A stretch of 64,000 bases of DNA from Salinicoccus halodurans (GCF_900114445.1 NZ_FOTB01000006.1:186001-250000), one strand, 5' to 3'; shown: positions 33,885 through 42,426, numbered from the stretch's first letter. The notes: generated by a model not told the origin, from the sequence alone. Numbers and translations are program-made.

Positions 33885-34108
33885 TCCGACACCTCTATTC
33901 TTGGCCTGCTGTCCCAATTCTGGTCAGTCCGCATATTCGGACGGCGCACATAATCCGCTCTGTAATACTCCATTTCTCTGCTCGTGAGATTCAGTGCATC
34001 AGTGAGGTCACGTTTCTCCCCTTGCAGCTGCGTAATCTCGTCTCTCAACTCTCTTATTTTCTTCGCCTGCGCTTCTATCCGTGCATCCTTTTCTTCCAGT
34101 GTCTGCAT
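33881..34108 (-). CDS. Coiled-coil phage protein
   Basis: 75 aa from ATG 34108 (GGAGGA 6 nt before). Heptads through about 1-45 and an Arg/Asn-rich tail. Unknown. Confidence 0.68.
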   Translation of the reverse strand: MQTLEEKDARIEAQAKKIRELRDEITQLQGEKRDLTDALNLTSREMEYYRADYVRRPNMRTDQNWDSRPRIEVSE

Positions 34109-34110
34109 AT

Positions 34111-34323
34111 TCAATCCTCCACTCTCAAAATGTAGTCTTCATCGGTTTCGGAAATCTTCACGTCTTTCGTGATATGGTTTCGTGTCACTGTCCTGCCGAT
34201 TGCAAGGATGAAGCTGCGTTCATAGGAGTGCTTTGAGTACATGCGTGTCACGAAGCCGTACAACTTCATATGGCGCTCAACGATCATCAATTCACCGTCT
34301 AGTAGGTTTGGTGTGGTTTTCAT
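34111..34323 (-). CDS. Hypothetical phage protein
   Basis: 70 aa, beta-rich (MKTTPNLLDGELMIVERHMKL...). No motif recognised. Confidence 0.68.
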   Translation of the reverse strand: MKTTPNLLDGELMIVERHMKLYGFVTRMYSKHSYERSFILAIGRTVTRNHITKDVKISETDEDYILRVED

Positions 34324-34327
34324 TTAG

Positions 34328-34531
34328 CTAACCTTCTTTCTCGTCTCCACGAAATTCATAAAAATTTAAGTAACCTTCACACGTTTTAGAATTTGGAGTC
34401 ATTTTGAAATCTTCGTCTTCATCAAAGTGTGCATCTAAATTTTCGCTAACACATTGTTTCGACAATTCGTCAGTATATGGATGTCTTGGACTCCACATAT
34501 TCCAATAACAATCTGTTACATTACATCTCAT
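34328..34531 (-). CDS. Cys-containing small phage protein
   Basis: 67 aa with four Cys (MRCNVTDCYWNMW ... QCVSEN ... KTCEG), possibly metal-binding. Overlaps its upstream neighbour by 4 nt. Confidence 0.68.
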   Translation of the reverse strand: MRCNVTDCYWNMWSPRHPYTDELSKQCVSENLDAHFDEDEDFKMTPNSKTCEGYLNFYEFRGDEKEG

Positions 34532-34734
34532 CCCGTCTCCCTCTCTTCATAATTATTATCTTTCAGCCATTGCTCATAATCCGTATAAGTCATTGTCATA
34601 CGCTTTTGATTCATTACCATGTGGTACATGTGCTGCGTAATACTGACCGTTTCTGCGCCTGGTATCATCGTTGCAAAGCGTTCGCCGTCTTTGTAAAGGT
34701 GTTTGCGATGTAAGAGGCCGGTGAATAAAGTCAT
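34528..34734 (-). CDS. Hypothetical phage protein
   Basis: 68 aa, MTLFTGLLHRKHLYKDGERF... Adjacent to the next gene without gap. Unknown. Confidence 0.66.
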   Translation of the reverse strand: MTLFTGLLHRKHLYKDGERFATMIPGAETVSITQHMYHMVMNQKRMTMTYTDYEQWLKDNNYEERETG

Positions 34735-34917
34735 TTAACTCACGTCCTCTTCATCGTCCAACGGCACCAGGGAGCTGTATGTGCTTCGTTTCTTCGATGA
34801 TGGATATTTGTACCACTTGATCGTTTCGACTTTCACACCGACCGTCCGTGCAATTTCTGCGATGGTTCCTGTTGCGAGTATTTCTTCACCACGGTAGAAG
34901 GCATATTCTTTTTCCAT
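34735..34917 (-). CDS. Small HTH-like phage protein
   Basis: 60 aa. EEILATGTIAEIARTVGVKVETIKWYKYPSSKKR reads as a short helix-turn-helix, a type common in Firmicute phages. ATG 34917 is favoured over 34920 by spacing to GGGAGG. Confidence 0.68.
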   Translation of the reverse strand: MEKEYAFYRGEEILATGTIAEIARTVGVKVETIKWYKYPSSKKRSTYSSLVPLDDEEDVS

Positions 34918-34920
34918 CAT

Positions 34921-35625
34921 TTAACCTCCCGCTATCTTGACCGGAACCCCAGTCACTTTTTGAATTTCGTCTTTAAATCTATTTCTCAATCCGTTGTCTT
35001 TAGAAATGTGTATCAGATGGATCTCTTTCAGCTGCGATAAATCACTCGCCTGCAGATAATTGATGGCGTTCTCCAGGTTGAGGTGCGACTTCATAATCCG
35101 ATTGGCAAGCGCCTTGTGCAGCGCGCCACTCTCGACACGTTCCATCATGTAGTCATAATCGTGATTGACCTCCAGGAGCATGTGTGTGATGCCCTTGAAC
35201 CTGTAACGGATGTAGTACGTATCAGTGGCAAACAATAGCTTGCTGCCGTTATCGCTCTGTATGAGGAAGCCACAAGGTTCTGCGACATCGTGCTGGGTTT
35301 CAAAAGGAAGTATGCGTAATGATCCAATGCGTACCACTTTTTTATATTCAATCGTTTTAAGTCTATGGTGTTGTAATCCGAGCGCCTGGCTCGTCCCGGC
35401 TGTTGTGTAGCATGTAAGTCCGTGCTTCAAATAATCTTCAGTGTATTTCGCATGGTCCAGATGGTTGTGAGTTATAAAGCAAGCTGATACTTTTCGAGTT
35501 TTGAAATCTAATGCTTTCTGCACCTTGTCAAACTTGATGCCAGCTTCCAGGAGAATTTGAGTGTGACCATCGGAAACGAAATATCCGTTTCCTGATGATC
35601 CACTGCCTATAGTTTTAATTTGCAC
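34921..35625 (-). CDS. Metallo-beta-lactamase-fold hydrolase (recombination-associated)
   Basis: 234 aa. GSGSSGNGYFVSDG and the zinc motif CFITHNHLDHAKY, plus FATDTYY and a later His, define an MBL fold of the YycJ/beta-CASP-less phage type. It is adjacent to RecT, where other phages have an exonuclease, so a DNA-processing role is plausible. Enzymatic activity is unproven. Confidence 0.87.
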   Translation of the reverse strand: MQIKTIGSGSSGNGYFVSDGHTQILLEAGIKFDKVQKALDFKTRKVSACFITHNHLDHAKYTEDYLKHGLTCYTTAGTSQALGLQHHRLKTIEYKKVVRIGSLRILPFETQHDVAEPCGFLIQSDNGSKLLFATDTYYIRYRFKGITHMLLEVNHDYDYMMERVESGALHKALANRIMKSHLNLENAINYLQASDLSQLKEIHLIHISKDNGLRNRFKDEIQKVTGVPVKIAGG

Positions 35626-35636
35626 GACAACTCCTC

Positions 35637-36563
35637 CTAAAATGGATTATCATCTTTATCGTCTTCTTTCACTTCTCCTGTTTCTTCGTCATAATCGACT
35701 GGCTTCTGCATCGGTTCCGGCTCCTGGTCAGCTTCTTTGAACTCTCCATCTACAACGTCATCCGGGAAGTCGAGATCTTCAGTTGCATGGTTTTCGGAAA
35801 CCTGTGTATCAAATACTTCTTTACGCTGACGATCATCTGAATTCATTACCTGCTGCTTCAAGAGACTGGAATCATCACTGCTGTTGAGCAGCTTCTTACA
35901 TGCACGATTGATGACTGTCTTCTTAGACATCTCCTGCGGGTACTTACGATGTGTGCCGTCTGCTTTAAATTCTCCGTTATACACCATCTGCGACTGCTTC
36001 CAGGCTGTTTCAATTTCATCTGTGGTCATGATTTCTGTATAGTTCTTGCTCTCATCCTCGAAGACGATAGTGGCATATGCACCGATGATGTTCTTTGTAT
36101 CTCTATTGCCGAACTTTGTTTTGTGTTTGAGGTTCGTGATCTTACCGTTGATTGTTTCGTACTCAACGTCATCGCCCTCGAATATTACTTCTGCGTTGAT
36201 TTCCTTAGCGCCTGTGACACGCTTCGTGACTGACATTGTGCCGAGATATGAGCGTTGGAACTGCACCTTGTCGCCGTACATGATGAAATATCCTTGACTC
36301 TTTTGAGGGTTCAAGCCTTGCACCACCATGTCCATGAGCGCGTTAGCAACACTGTTTGGATTAGCGAATTCTAATGCCGGCTTGTAACCGTCTTTCTTCG
36401 AGCCTTTGAGATCTTGCAGGATAAGCATTGCCGACTTCATTGCGTTTTCTGGTGCATAGTTGGCAGGGAAGTTAAGGTTGCCCTGTCCTTCAAGTTCTTT
36501 CACTCTAGCAAGGACGTTATCGCCCATCTTTTGGTTTTTTACGAGCACTTCATTTTTAGTCAT
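35637..36563 (-). CDS. recT: RecT single-strand annealing protein
   Basis: 308 aa. ENAMKSAMLILQD, ANALMDMVVQGLNPQKSQGYFIMYGDKVQFQRSYLGTMSVTKR and KKTVINRACKKLLNSSDD are hallmarks of the RecT family. The acidic C-terminus (EETGEVKEDDKDDNPF) may recruit host SSB partners. It mediates annealing recombination of phage DNA. Confidence 0.95.
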   Translation of the reverse strand: MTKNEVLVKNQKMGDNVLARVKELEGQGNLNFPANYAPENAMKSAMLILQDLKGSKKDGYKPALEFANPNSVANALMDMVVQGLNPQKSQGYFIMYGDKVQFQRSYLGTMSVTKRVTGAKEINAEVIFEGDDVEYETINGKITNLKHKTKFGNRDTKNIIGAYATIVFEDESKNYTEIMTTDEIETAWKQSQMVYNGEFKADGTHRKYPQEMSKKTVINRACKKLLNSSDDSSLLKQQVMNSDDRQRKEVFDTQVSENHATEDLDFPDDVVDGEFKEADQEPEPMQKPVDYDEETGEVKEDDKDDNPF

Positions 36564-36778
36564 TATTCATTCTCCTTTAGATTTTTAATTTTGTATCCAA
36601 TTGCATGAGGGACGTTCCCACTGAATTTCTTAAAGGTGTTGTTGTCGAAAACGATAGTGTAGCCTTCTTCATCGTAATTATGATGAATTTCCTTCACACC
36701 TTGCCGACCGATATAATAGTCTTCTTCCACTTCGGGCAAGTAAACCTCGAATGATGTTATTACCAACGCCTTTGCCAT
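36563..36778 (-). CDS. Hypothetical phage protein
   Basis: 71 aa, beta-rich, includes DNNTFKKFSGNVPHAIGYKI. Stop overlaps the RecT start. Possibly a recombination accessory factor; unknown. Confidence 0.7.
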   Translation of the reverse strand: MAKALVITSFEVYLPEVEEDYYIGRQGVKEIHHNYDEEGYTIVFDNNTFKKFSGNVPHAIGYKIKNLKENE

Positions 36779-36781
36779 CCT

Positions 36782-37165
36782 CTACACTTCCTCTTCTTTT
36801 TCATAATTGATAATGTCAGTTATCTCGCAATTAAAGTGGTTTGATAATTTGGTTAGAGTTTCAAATCGAATCCCACTGGCATATCCATTTACAAGATTAG
36901 AGATGGTTGTTCTGGATAGCCCAGTAGCTTCGTGAACTTCTTTGATATTAGTTCTTCGATTGTGTATGAGTTCCCCTAATTTGCTTTCAATCATATTTTC
37001 AAAATCCGGTTCAACAGGATATATATGATTGATGTCGAACAACATTTCCTTGCCTATTCTGTGCACGAATACTCTACAAGCATCATCTCGAACAGTTTTT
37101 ATTGTTGCTTTCATCATTCCAGGGACATAATCAATCATCACTTCCTGACCCTCTTCAAATTGCAT
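36782..37165 (-). CDS. XRE-type HTH protein with N-terminal SH3-like segment
   Basis: 127 aa. The first 50 residues are beta-rich (GQEVMIDYVPGMMKATIKTVRDDACRVFV). The C-terminal 65 are a Cro/CI helix-turn-helix (IHNRRTNIKEVHEATGLSRTTISNLVNGYASGIRFETLTKLSNHF). Unusual to find an XRE domain as a C-terminal fusion inside a recombination operon; may autoregulate it. Confidence 0.78.
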   Translation of the reverse strand: MQFEEGQEVMIDYVPGMMKATIKTVRDDACRVFVHRIGKEMLFDINHIYPVEPDFENMIESKLGELIHNRRTNIKEVHEATGLSRTTISNLVNGYASGIRFETLTKLSNHFNCEITDIINYEKEEEV

Positions 37166-37167
37166 CT

Positions 37168-39123
37168 CTACACTCCCAATCTCAATGTTTTGTCTTTCTC
37201 TGATACGATCAATTCAATTTGCTGTGAGTCTGTTTCTTTCAGCTGCGTGACTGCTTCAGCGTTGTCGATGAAGCAAGGAGCTTCGACACCGAAGTGCTGA
37301 CTAAGTGTTGACAGGATATCCAGGCCGGTATTGATACGAGCAGCGTTATTCAACCCACCATCGTAAGTGACTCCATCAACCATGATTTCGCACGTCTCTT
37401 TAATGTCACCGTTCACTTGCTGATGGAACAATTTGAATCGTGCCAGGTCGAACATGCCATTGACCTTTTCAGTAATCAGATTGACTTTGGTTTTCGTGAA
37501 TTCATCGATGATGTATTTCTGATGTTTCAAGTCCTCGATCAGATCCAGCAGTTCATCCTCTTCCTGGTGGTATTCCTGGATGGATGCTTTGATATGTTCC
37601 GTTGATTTATGAGCCGCCAGAACCTCTCTTTGTTCATCCAACGCTGATTGCTTTTCTCTAATTTCTGATTCGATTGTCTGGACTGATTCTGAAACGCTTG
37701 CCTGTTCATTCGTCAGCTTGTTCTCCAGTCCTTCGATTTCTTTTTGTAAGGATTTGTACTCGTCAGTGTCTTCGGCGCTTACAAGGTCTCCGGAGACCTT
37801 TTCAAGCTGCTTTGATACCTTGCTGATTTCTTTTTTGGTATTGGTCAGACTGTTATCAATATCGTTGAGTTTGGCTTTATTCGCTTCAATCGAAGCCACA
37901 ATATCTTTGCCGGCTTTAACTTGTCTCTGCAGATCCGCATCCAACTGTTCCAATCTACGAGACTTCTTCTGATTGAATTCCGCTTCTGCATGCTGCTTGG
38001 CTTCTTCTACCGCATGCTCTTGTAAAGGCTGACCACAACTTGGACAAGTGTCCGTAACGTCCGCGTTAAACTTTTCAATTTCAGCAGTGTCACGCTCCTT
38101 TTTGATTTCGTGATATTCATTCAGTGCATTCTCTCGAGACTTTTTAAGATTCTCGATTTCGTTATCCACTCGCTTATATTGAGATTCAAAAATATCGATA
38201 TCGCTTTCGAGTGAGGAGAGGTTACGTTGCAGCCCGTTCTTTTTATCGAGTGTGTCACCCTCGACTGTGCGCTTGATGTTGTCCATCTCGAACTGCTTAT
38301 CGGAGATCAGACGTTTAATATCTGTGACTGCTCCACCGTTTCTCGCTTGACTGCGTTTGTCTTCCAGGTTCGTGATCTCTTTTTGCAGTAACTCAATCTG
38401 CTGATTGACCGAATCGATATTGAGGTCTGCAGATGACTCCTGCAGTTGCTCATTGAGCGTATTGATCTTCACTGGAATATGTTCCAGGTCCTCTTTTGCT
38501 TTCTTTAACTTCTCGCTGATGACTTTCTTGTGGTCCTCAATCGTGCGGTTATTAATAATGTCGAGCAGCGGTTTCAGTTCTTTAGAGGATTCGATGACCT
38601 GTTCGTCCGTAATGTCTCCAGTGATTTCGAACAGCATCTTGCGCTTGTCCTCCCAATGAAGCTGCGGGAAGGCATCGGGATTGGTGACGAGCTTAAACAC
38701 TTCTTCGTCAATGATCTTGTTGATTTCAGCCTTATACTTGGTAATCGGGAATGGCACATCATCGATGTACTGTTTTGTAGTGCGAGAATTCTTGTAGTGT
38801 TTTTTCGTGGAGCCTTCGACCTTTTCATAGTTGGGATGGGATTCTCTTTGGAGTTTGAGTTCAGTGCCGTTCATATCAAAGATGGCAGACACTTTCGGCA
38901 CCTTTTCGTGAATGTGGTTGTTCGCTTCGTCTTTGGGTACGATGTCCACCTTCTGCCATTCCAGACCTTTGTCAAACAGCAGCCAGTAGAGTGCGAGTGC
39001 GGTGGTCGTCTTGCCTGTCGCATTGTCGCCGTAGATCTTGGCATCCTTACCTTCAAACTCGAATGTCTGATGCTTGATGCCTGCGAAGTCGACGATGTCG
39101 AGTGCTTGTAATCGTAATTTCAT
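37168..39123 (-). CDS. Rad50/SbcC-like ATPase with zinc hook
   Basis: 651 aa. Walker A GDNATGKTTTALALYWLLF at residues 33-51, two long coiled-coil arms, and a central hook CPSCGQP. No SbcD-type nuclease is encoded next to it. It may tether or process DNA ends with RecT and the MBL protein. Promoter-like TATAAT sequences lie between 39124 and 39160. Confidence 0.9.
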   Translation of the reverse strand: MKLRLQALDIVDFAGIKHQTFEFEGKDAKIYGDNATGKTTTALALYWLLFDKGLEWQKVDIVPKDEANNHIHEKVPKVSAIFDMNGTELKLQRESHPNYEKVEGSTKKHYKNSRTTKQYIDDVPFPITKYKAEINKIIDEEVFKLVTNPDAFPQLHWEDKRKMLFEITGDITDEQVIESSKELKPLLDIINNRTIEDHKKVISEKLKKAKEDLEHIPVKINTLNEQLQESSADLNIDSVNQQIELLQKEITNLEDKRSQARNGGAVTDIKRLISDKQFEMDNIKRTVEGDTLDKKNGLQRNLSSLESDIDIFESQYKRVDNEIENLKKSRENALNEYHEIKKERDTAEIEKFNADVTDTCPSCGQPLQEHAVEEAKQHAEAEFNQKKSRRLEQLDADLQRQVKAGKDIVASIEANKAKLNDIDNSLTNTKKEISKVSKQLEKVSGDLVSAEDTDEYKSLQKEIEGLENKLTNEQASVSESVQTIESEIREKQSALDEQREVLAAHKSTEHIKASIQEYHQEEDELLDLIEDLKHQKYIIDEFTKTKVNLITEKVNGMFDLARFKLFHQQVNGDIKETCEIMVDGVTYDGGLNNAARINTGLDILSTLSQHFGVEAPCFIDNAEAVTQLKETDSQQIELIVSEKDKTLRLGV

Positions 39124-39169
39124 TTATTAGCCCTCCATGTTATAATTCCGGTATAATATTATTTGCTTA

Positions 39170-39201
39170 TCGGCACACTTTGCAGAGTGTGTCTTTTTTA
39201 T
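39170..39201 (+). terminator. Plus-strand terminator-like hairpin
   Basis: GGCACACT-TTGC-AGAGTGTGTC (one mismatch) followed by six T on the plus strand, opposite to local genes. It may block antisense transcription. Confidence 0.4.
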
Positions 39202-39431
39202 TGTTTATTTGCTTCAATCAAAATGATTTCGTTAGTGACAGTGTTCTTAAGAATGTAATCGCCATTCTGTATTACTTTGAATTCGCCAAGAGATCCAAAA
39301 AAGATAAGTTCTCCACCACCGTCTTGCTTAATTTTCCCGCCAGAAAACTCAATGATGTTACTTACTGAACACCCCCATCGCATCTTGTAACCTACAAACG
39401 GTGTATCAATTCCAAGTTTTGCTTTGTTCAT
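39198..39431 (-). CDS. Hypothetical phage protein
   Basis: 77 aa from ATG 39431 after GGAGGTG. Beta-rich (IIEFSGGKIKQDGGGELIFFGSLGEF). Unknown. Confidence 0.65.
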   Translation of the reverse strand: MNKAKLGIDTPFVGYKMRWGCSVSNIIEFSGGKIKQDGGGELIFFGSLGEFKVIQNGDYILKNTVTNEIILIEANKQ

Positions 39432-39436
39432 CCTTT

Positions 39437-39649
39437 TCACCTCCCTTCTAATTCATACGCTGGTATGCTCACTGATTTAGTATTCGAGTAGAATATTGCA
39501 TTGCCGGTTTTAAAGTAAGTGACGAGTTCACCGTTCTGGAATAATTCGACTGACTTAATCTTTCCGCGTTTGTCCTGATTGACCTTGTGCAGTTCAAAAT
39601 GTTCCTTCGTGCCAGTATCAGCGTTGACCGCTTCAATTTCTTTGAGCAT
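39437..39649 (-). CDS. Hypothetical phage protein
   Basis: 70 aa, beta-rich. ATG 39649 lies inside the 3' end of the upstream gene behind GGAGGAATTGG, so the two are translationally coupled. Confidence 0.7.
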   Translation of the reverse strand: MLKEIEAVNADTGTKEHFELHKVNQDKRGKIKSVELFQNGELVTYFKTGNAIFYSNTKSVSIPAYELEGR

Positions 39650-39809
39650 CCAATTCCTCCTCCAACTTGTCATAAGCTTCCTCGCTGCGTTCCAGACGTT
39701 CGTTGATGACACGTAAATCTGCTTCTGTTTCAAAGATTTGAATATCCTTTTCTTTACTCTCCAGCACCATTGATTTGAATAAGCTGTACGGGATTTTGAT
39801 GTATTCCAT
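39633..39809 (-). CDS. 58-aa coiled-coil phage protein
   Basis: ATG 39809. Product MEYIKIPYSLFKSMVLESKE... and then heptads (RVINERLERSEEAYDKLEEE). Overlaps the next gene by 17 nt. Unknown. Confidence 0.68.
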   Translation of the reverse strand: MEYIKIPYSLFKSMVLESKEKDIQIFETEADLRVINERLERSEEAYDKLEEELDAQRN

Positions 39810-40034
39810 TTAATCCACCTCTTTCTCGATGCGGTGTTCCAGGTCGATATGAATATCGAAGTCTTCGCTGCCTTTGAATGTTACGTACTTTGTTGTCCGG
39901 CTTTCGCTGTCATACGCTCTGTTTGTATCGTGATATAGCGTGTGATCGACTGAAGCCCGGTTAATGATTACGTCCTCTTCTCTCAGTGTTTCGATGATGT
40001 GTTCCAGTTGAGTTATTAGTTCCTTCTTATTCAT
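39810..40034 (-). CDS. Hypothetical phage protein
   Basis: 74 aa. N-terminal helix (KKELITQLEHIIETLREED) and acidic C-terminus. One-base overlap with its upstream neighbour. Confidence 0.68.
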   Translation of the reverse strand: MNKKELITQLEHIIETLREEDVIINRASVDHTLYHDTNRAYDSESRTTKYVTFKGSEDFDIHIDLEHRIEKEVD

Positions 40035-40276
40035 TAGAAATCTATCCTTCCTAATGCGATTTTTCTGTTTATCCTCTCTAGGTGTTTTTGTCGTTCGATT
40101 GCATCTGCAATGTCTTTAGTGTTGAGTAGCGTTGATAAACCACCTGGTCCTCGCTCCCATTTCAATCCAGAAATTCCATGTTCGGATATACGAATGCCAG
40201 GCCGTTTCTTATTCAACTTCTTTGCGATGAGTCCAGTTGCAACAATGACCGATGTTCCGATGATTAGTTTTTTCAT
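40034..40276 (-). CDS. Small membrane-anchored phage protein
   Basis: 80 aa, N-terminal hydrophobic segment (LIIGTSVIVATGLIA) then basic. ATGA overlap with the upstream gene. Confidence 0.66.
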   Translation of the reverse strand: MKKLIIGTSVIVATGLIAKKLNKKRPGIRISEHGISGLKWERGPGGLSTLLNTKDIADAIERQKHLERINRKIALGRIDF

Positions 40277-40614
40277 TCCATTTCCTCCTTCTCATTTAAT
40301 TCCTCTAACGAGTTCCACATTCCGCCGGCCACTTTGGTGTATTCTCTTTCTTCTTCCGGTTTCTTAACGAGTTCTTTATACTCCCACCATTCACTGCCGT
40401 CATATTCATGGCGTTCCAGCCAAAATCCGTCACCTACTAACATCAAATCTTCTGCAATTCGAGCGGAACCAAAGCCGTCATCGTAATCAACATCTAAAAT
40501 AGATAGATCTTCGTCGTGAGGAATGGTGAAGCGTTTGTTTCCAATCCACTTTATGTCCGAAATATTTTTGTTGTTTTCTTTCAATACTTCAATAGTTTCT
40601 TCTTTTAAATTCAT
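40273..40614 (-). CDS. Hypothetical phage protein
   Basis: 113 aa from ATG 40614, which overlaps the upstream TGA and follows GGAGG. Acidic, Trp-rich (FWLERHEYDGSEWWEYKEL). Unknown. Confidence 0.7.
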   Translation of the reverse strand: MNLKEETIEVLKENNKNISDIKWIGNKRFTIPHDEDLSILDVDYDDGFGSARIAEDLMLVGDGFWLERHEYDGSEWWEYKELVKKPEEEREYTKVAGGMWNSLEELNEKEEME

Positions 40615-40793
40615 CTCTCCATCCTCCAATTTTCATATTTCGCTGATACAATCATGCCGGTCGGGACCAAGATAAACAGTGTGACCAGGAAGCCGATGAC
40701 TAATATTTTTCCGGGTAATATGCCGAGCGCCGTGAGTGTGAGTACAATGCCGAGTACCGTACCGAATATGATTGCAATTTGGTTTTCTCCCAT
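40611..40793 (-). CDS. 60-aa two-helix membrane protein
   Basis: Two hydrophobic segments (IAIIFGTVLGIVLTLTALGIL and ILVIGFLVTLFILVPTGMIV). Unknown, perhaps a superinfection or lysogeny membrane factor. Confidence 0.66.
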   Translation of the reverse strand: MGENQIAIIFGTVLGIVLTLTALGILPGKILVIGFLVTLFILVPTGMIVSAKYENWRMER

Positions 40794-40796
40794 TGC

Positions 40797-41072
40797 CTAA
40801 GCACCTCTTTCCAGATCCCTTAATATGTGTTCCAGTTTTGCCAGGCCTTTACTGACGTGGATGTAATACTTGTTGCCGGGTCGGAACACACACTCTTTGA
40901 AGTCTGGATGTGACAGGACGTTATCCCGGAACCACGTTTCTTTCATACCGCTGATTTCGAGGAACTCGTTGATCGTTGCGTACTCCTGATACTCGCGCTG
41001 CGCTTGTTGAGGCAGTGCTTCTTTAACAGCTTCGTGAATGAGTTGCTTGAATGCTTGTTCGTCTATGAGCAT
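40797..41072 (-). CDS. DUF771-type excisionase-like protein
   Basis: 91 aa. The core EYATINEFLEISGMKETWFRDNVLSHPDFKECVFRPGNKYYIH is the winged-helix pattern of DUF771/Xis-like phage proteins near the switch region. Related small proteins occur at 53291 and 53578. Confidence 0.72.
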   Translation of the reverse strand: MLIDEQAFKQLIHEAVKEALPQQAQREYQEYATINEFLEISGMKETWFRDNVLSHPDFKECVFRPGNKYYIHVSKGLAKLEHILRDLERGA

Positions 41073-42011
41073 TTAGATCACGTCCTTGGTTAGAAAAACT
41101 TTTTCGAAGTCGAGACCTAAAATCTCGCAGACTTTTACAGCATCCTTAACTCTGAAGAGTGAAAGGTCTTCCTCCATTTTCGAGTACGTTGGAACGGATA
41201 CTTTTAATTCTTCAGAAATGTCTTTCAACGTTATTTTGTTAAAATATCTAGCTCTGATAATTTCGTTTTCACTGACAGCTGATTTGGCGATATAGTTATT
41301 GCTTTCTCTTTTGGGTTCAGGGTTCAATTCGGTTTCTATTTTCTTTACTACCTGACGTACTCTTTCGCGCGTTATCCCGAAGTATTCAGATATTTCTTGC
41401 AAGGTCATTCCCTCGTATCTCATTAGTGCCATGAACTTGTGTTTCTCATCATAAAATCTGTCTAATTGGTTAAAGTTGATGTGAGACATATTTTTTCTGA
41501 TATTCTCAATCTTCCTTATTTCTTTTCTTCTTGACTCTAAAGCCCTCACCTTTCCTACCCTGCACTCGCTGCACTCTTTATAATCCGTGTGAGTCCTGAA
41601 CGCTTTTCTGCACATTACGCAAATGATATAACTTTCAGGTTTAAACATAAGATCGTTGTCATGTGCATGTTGGATGTTCTCTGAAGCTGTAGCCCATTCA
41701 AGATTGTCGAGCGAGTTGTTATCGCCAACACCATCTATATGGTTGACCTGCGGTTTGCTTTCTGGGTTAGGGATAAAAGCTTCAGCAAGAAGCCTGTGAA
41801 CATAAAAACTTTTTTGTTTACCGTTCACCATTCCAGAAACTGTTAGGTATCTCCCATTTCTGCTTGTTCTATTTTGGGGCGCCCTTACATATTGCGTCCC
41901 CTTTTTCCTTAAGATAGATCCATCTTCAAAAACTCTAAAAAGGTTATTCTCTAAATCAACAAATTCGCAATCAGGGAAAGTAGTTACAATTTCGCCTCTC
42001 TTTCTAACCAC
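41073..42011 (-). CDS. HNH homing-type endonuclease fused to HTH domains
   Basis: 312 aa in four parts. Residues 10-75 are a NUMOD4-like DNA-binding part. Residues 70-120 are the HNH core (HRLLAEAFIPNPESKPQVNHIDGVGDNNSLDNLEWATASEN). Two Cys pairs follow (CVMC / CSEC). A sigma-region-4-like HTH (MTLQEISEYFGITRERVRQVVKKIE, about 200-225) and a C-terminal XRE-like HTH (KDISEELKVSVPTYSKMEEDLSLFRVKDAVKVCEILGL) complete it. It lies directly after the Cro-like gene. The layout suggests a homing endonuclease joined to a phage regulator. Confidence 0.8.
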   Translation of the reverse strand: MVRKRGEIVTTFPDCEFVDLENNLFRVFEDGSILRKKGTQYVRAPQNRTSRNGRYLTVSGMVNGKQKSFYVHRLLAEAFIPNPESKPQVNHIDGVGDNNSLDNLEWATASENIQHAHDNDLMFKPESYIICVMCRKAFRTHTDYKECSECRVGKVRALESRRKEIRKIENIRKNMSHINFNQLDRFYDEKHKFMALMRYEGMTLQEISEYFGITRERVRQVVKKIETELNPEPKRESNNYIAKSAVSENEIIRARYFNKITLKDISEELKVSVPTYSKMEEDLSLFRVKDAVKVCEILGLDFEKVFLTKDVI

Positions 42012-42012
42012 A

Positions 42013-42261
42013 TTAATTCACCTTCTTTTTATTAGTAGCCATATTGGCTACACTTGTTGTAAAAAAAATACCACAATCCTTCTCTGGAATACCGAGCACC
42101 GTAAAAATTAAAGATAAATCTTCAACCGTGATTCTAAGCTTGCCATTTTCTTTCTTGCTGTAAGTGCCAGCATGAATGCCCATCTTCTTTGCCATCTCTT
42201 CAACGCTCAACCCTCTTGCAATCCGTTCAGCCTTCACTCTGTTTCTATTGAATTCAACCAT
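42013..42261 (-). CDS. Cro-like XRE regulator
   Basis: 82 aa. HTH RVKAERIARGLSVEEMAKKMGIHAGTYSKKENGKLRIT at residues 8-45. Divergent from the CI-like repressor across a 165-bp operator region. Probably drives the lytic switch. Its 3' coding end contains a third operator palindrome. Confidence 0.85.
   Translation of the reverse strand: MVEFNRNRVKAERIARGLSVEEMAKKMGIHAGTYSKKENGKLRITVEDLSLIFTVLGIPEKDCGIFFTTSVANMATNKKKVN
42035..42051. promoter_or_regulatory. Operator O3 (perfect palindrome inside cro)
   Basis: GTAGCCATATTGGCTAC, inverted repeat of GTAGCC around ATATT. Matches O1 and O2. Confidence 0.7.
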
Positions 42262-42293
42262 TTTTTATCCTCCCCTCTTATGTGTTAAATCCA

Positions 42294-42323
42294 ATTCTAT
42301 GTGTTAGTAGCCATATTGTCAAC
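42294..42323 (-). promoter_or_regulatory. Early (cro) promoter with operator O1
   Basis: On the minus strand TTGACA (42322-42317), 17 nt, TAGAAT (42299-42294). Operator GTAGCCATATTGTCAAC (42307-42323) covers the -35 and part of the spacer. Confidence 0.8.
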
Positions 42324-42365
42324 TATTTATTTTTCCAATTCGTCTACATTTTTCCGTTTTTATGT

Positions 42366-42394
42366 TTGACTTGTTGCCGTATTGGCAATATAAT
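42366..42394 (+). promoter_or_regulatory. Repressor promoter with operator O2
   Basis: TTGACT (42366-42371), 17-nt spacer, TATAAT (42389-42394). Operator GTTGCCGTATTGGCAAT (42373-42389) fills the spacer, so repressor or Cro bound here blocks transcription of the repressor gene. Confidence 0.8.
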
Positions 42395-42426
42395 AAAATA
42401 TATACATTAAATGGGGGAACGTAAAA

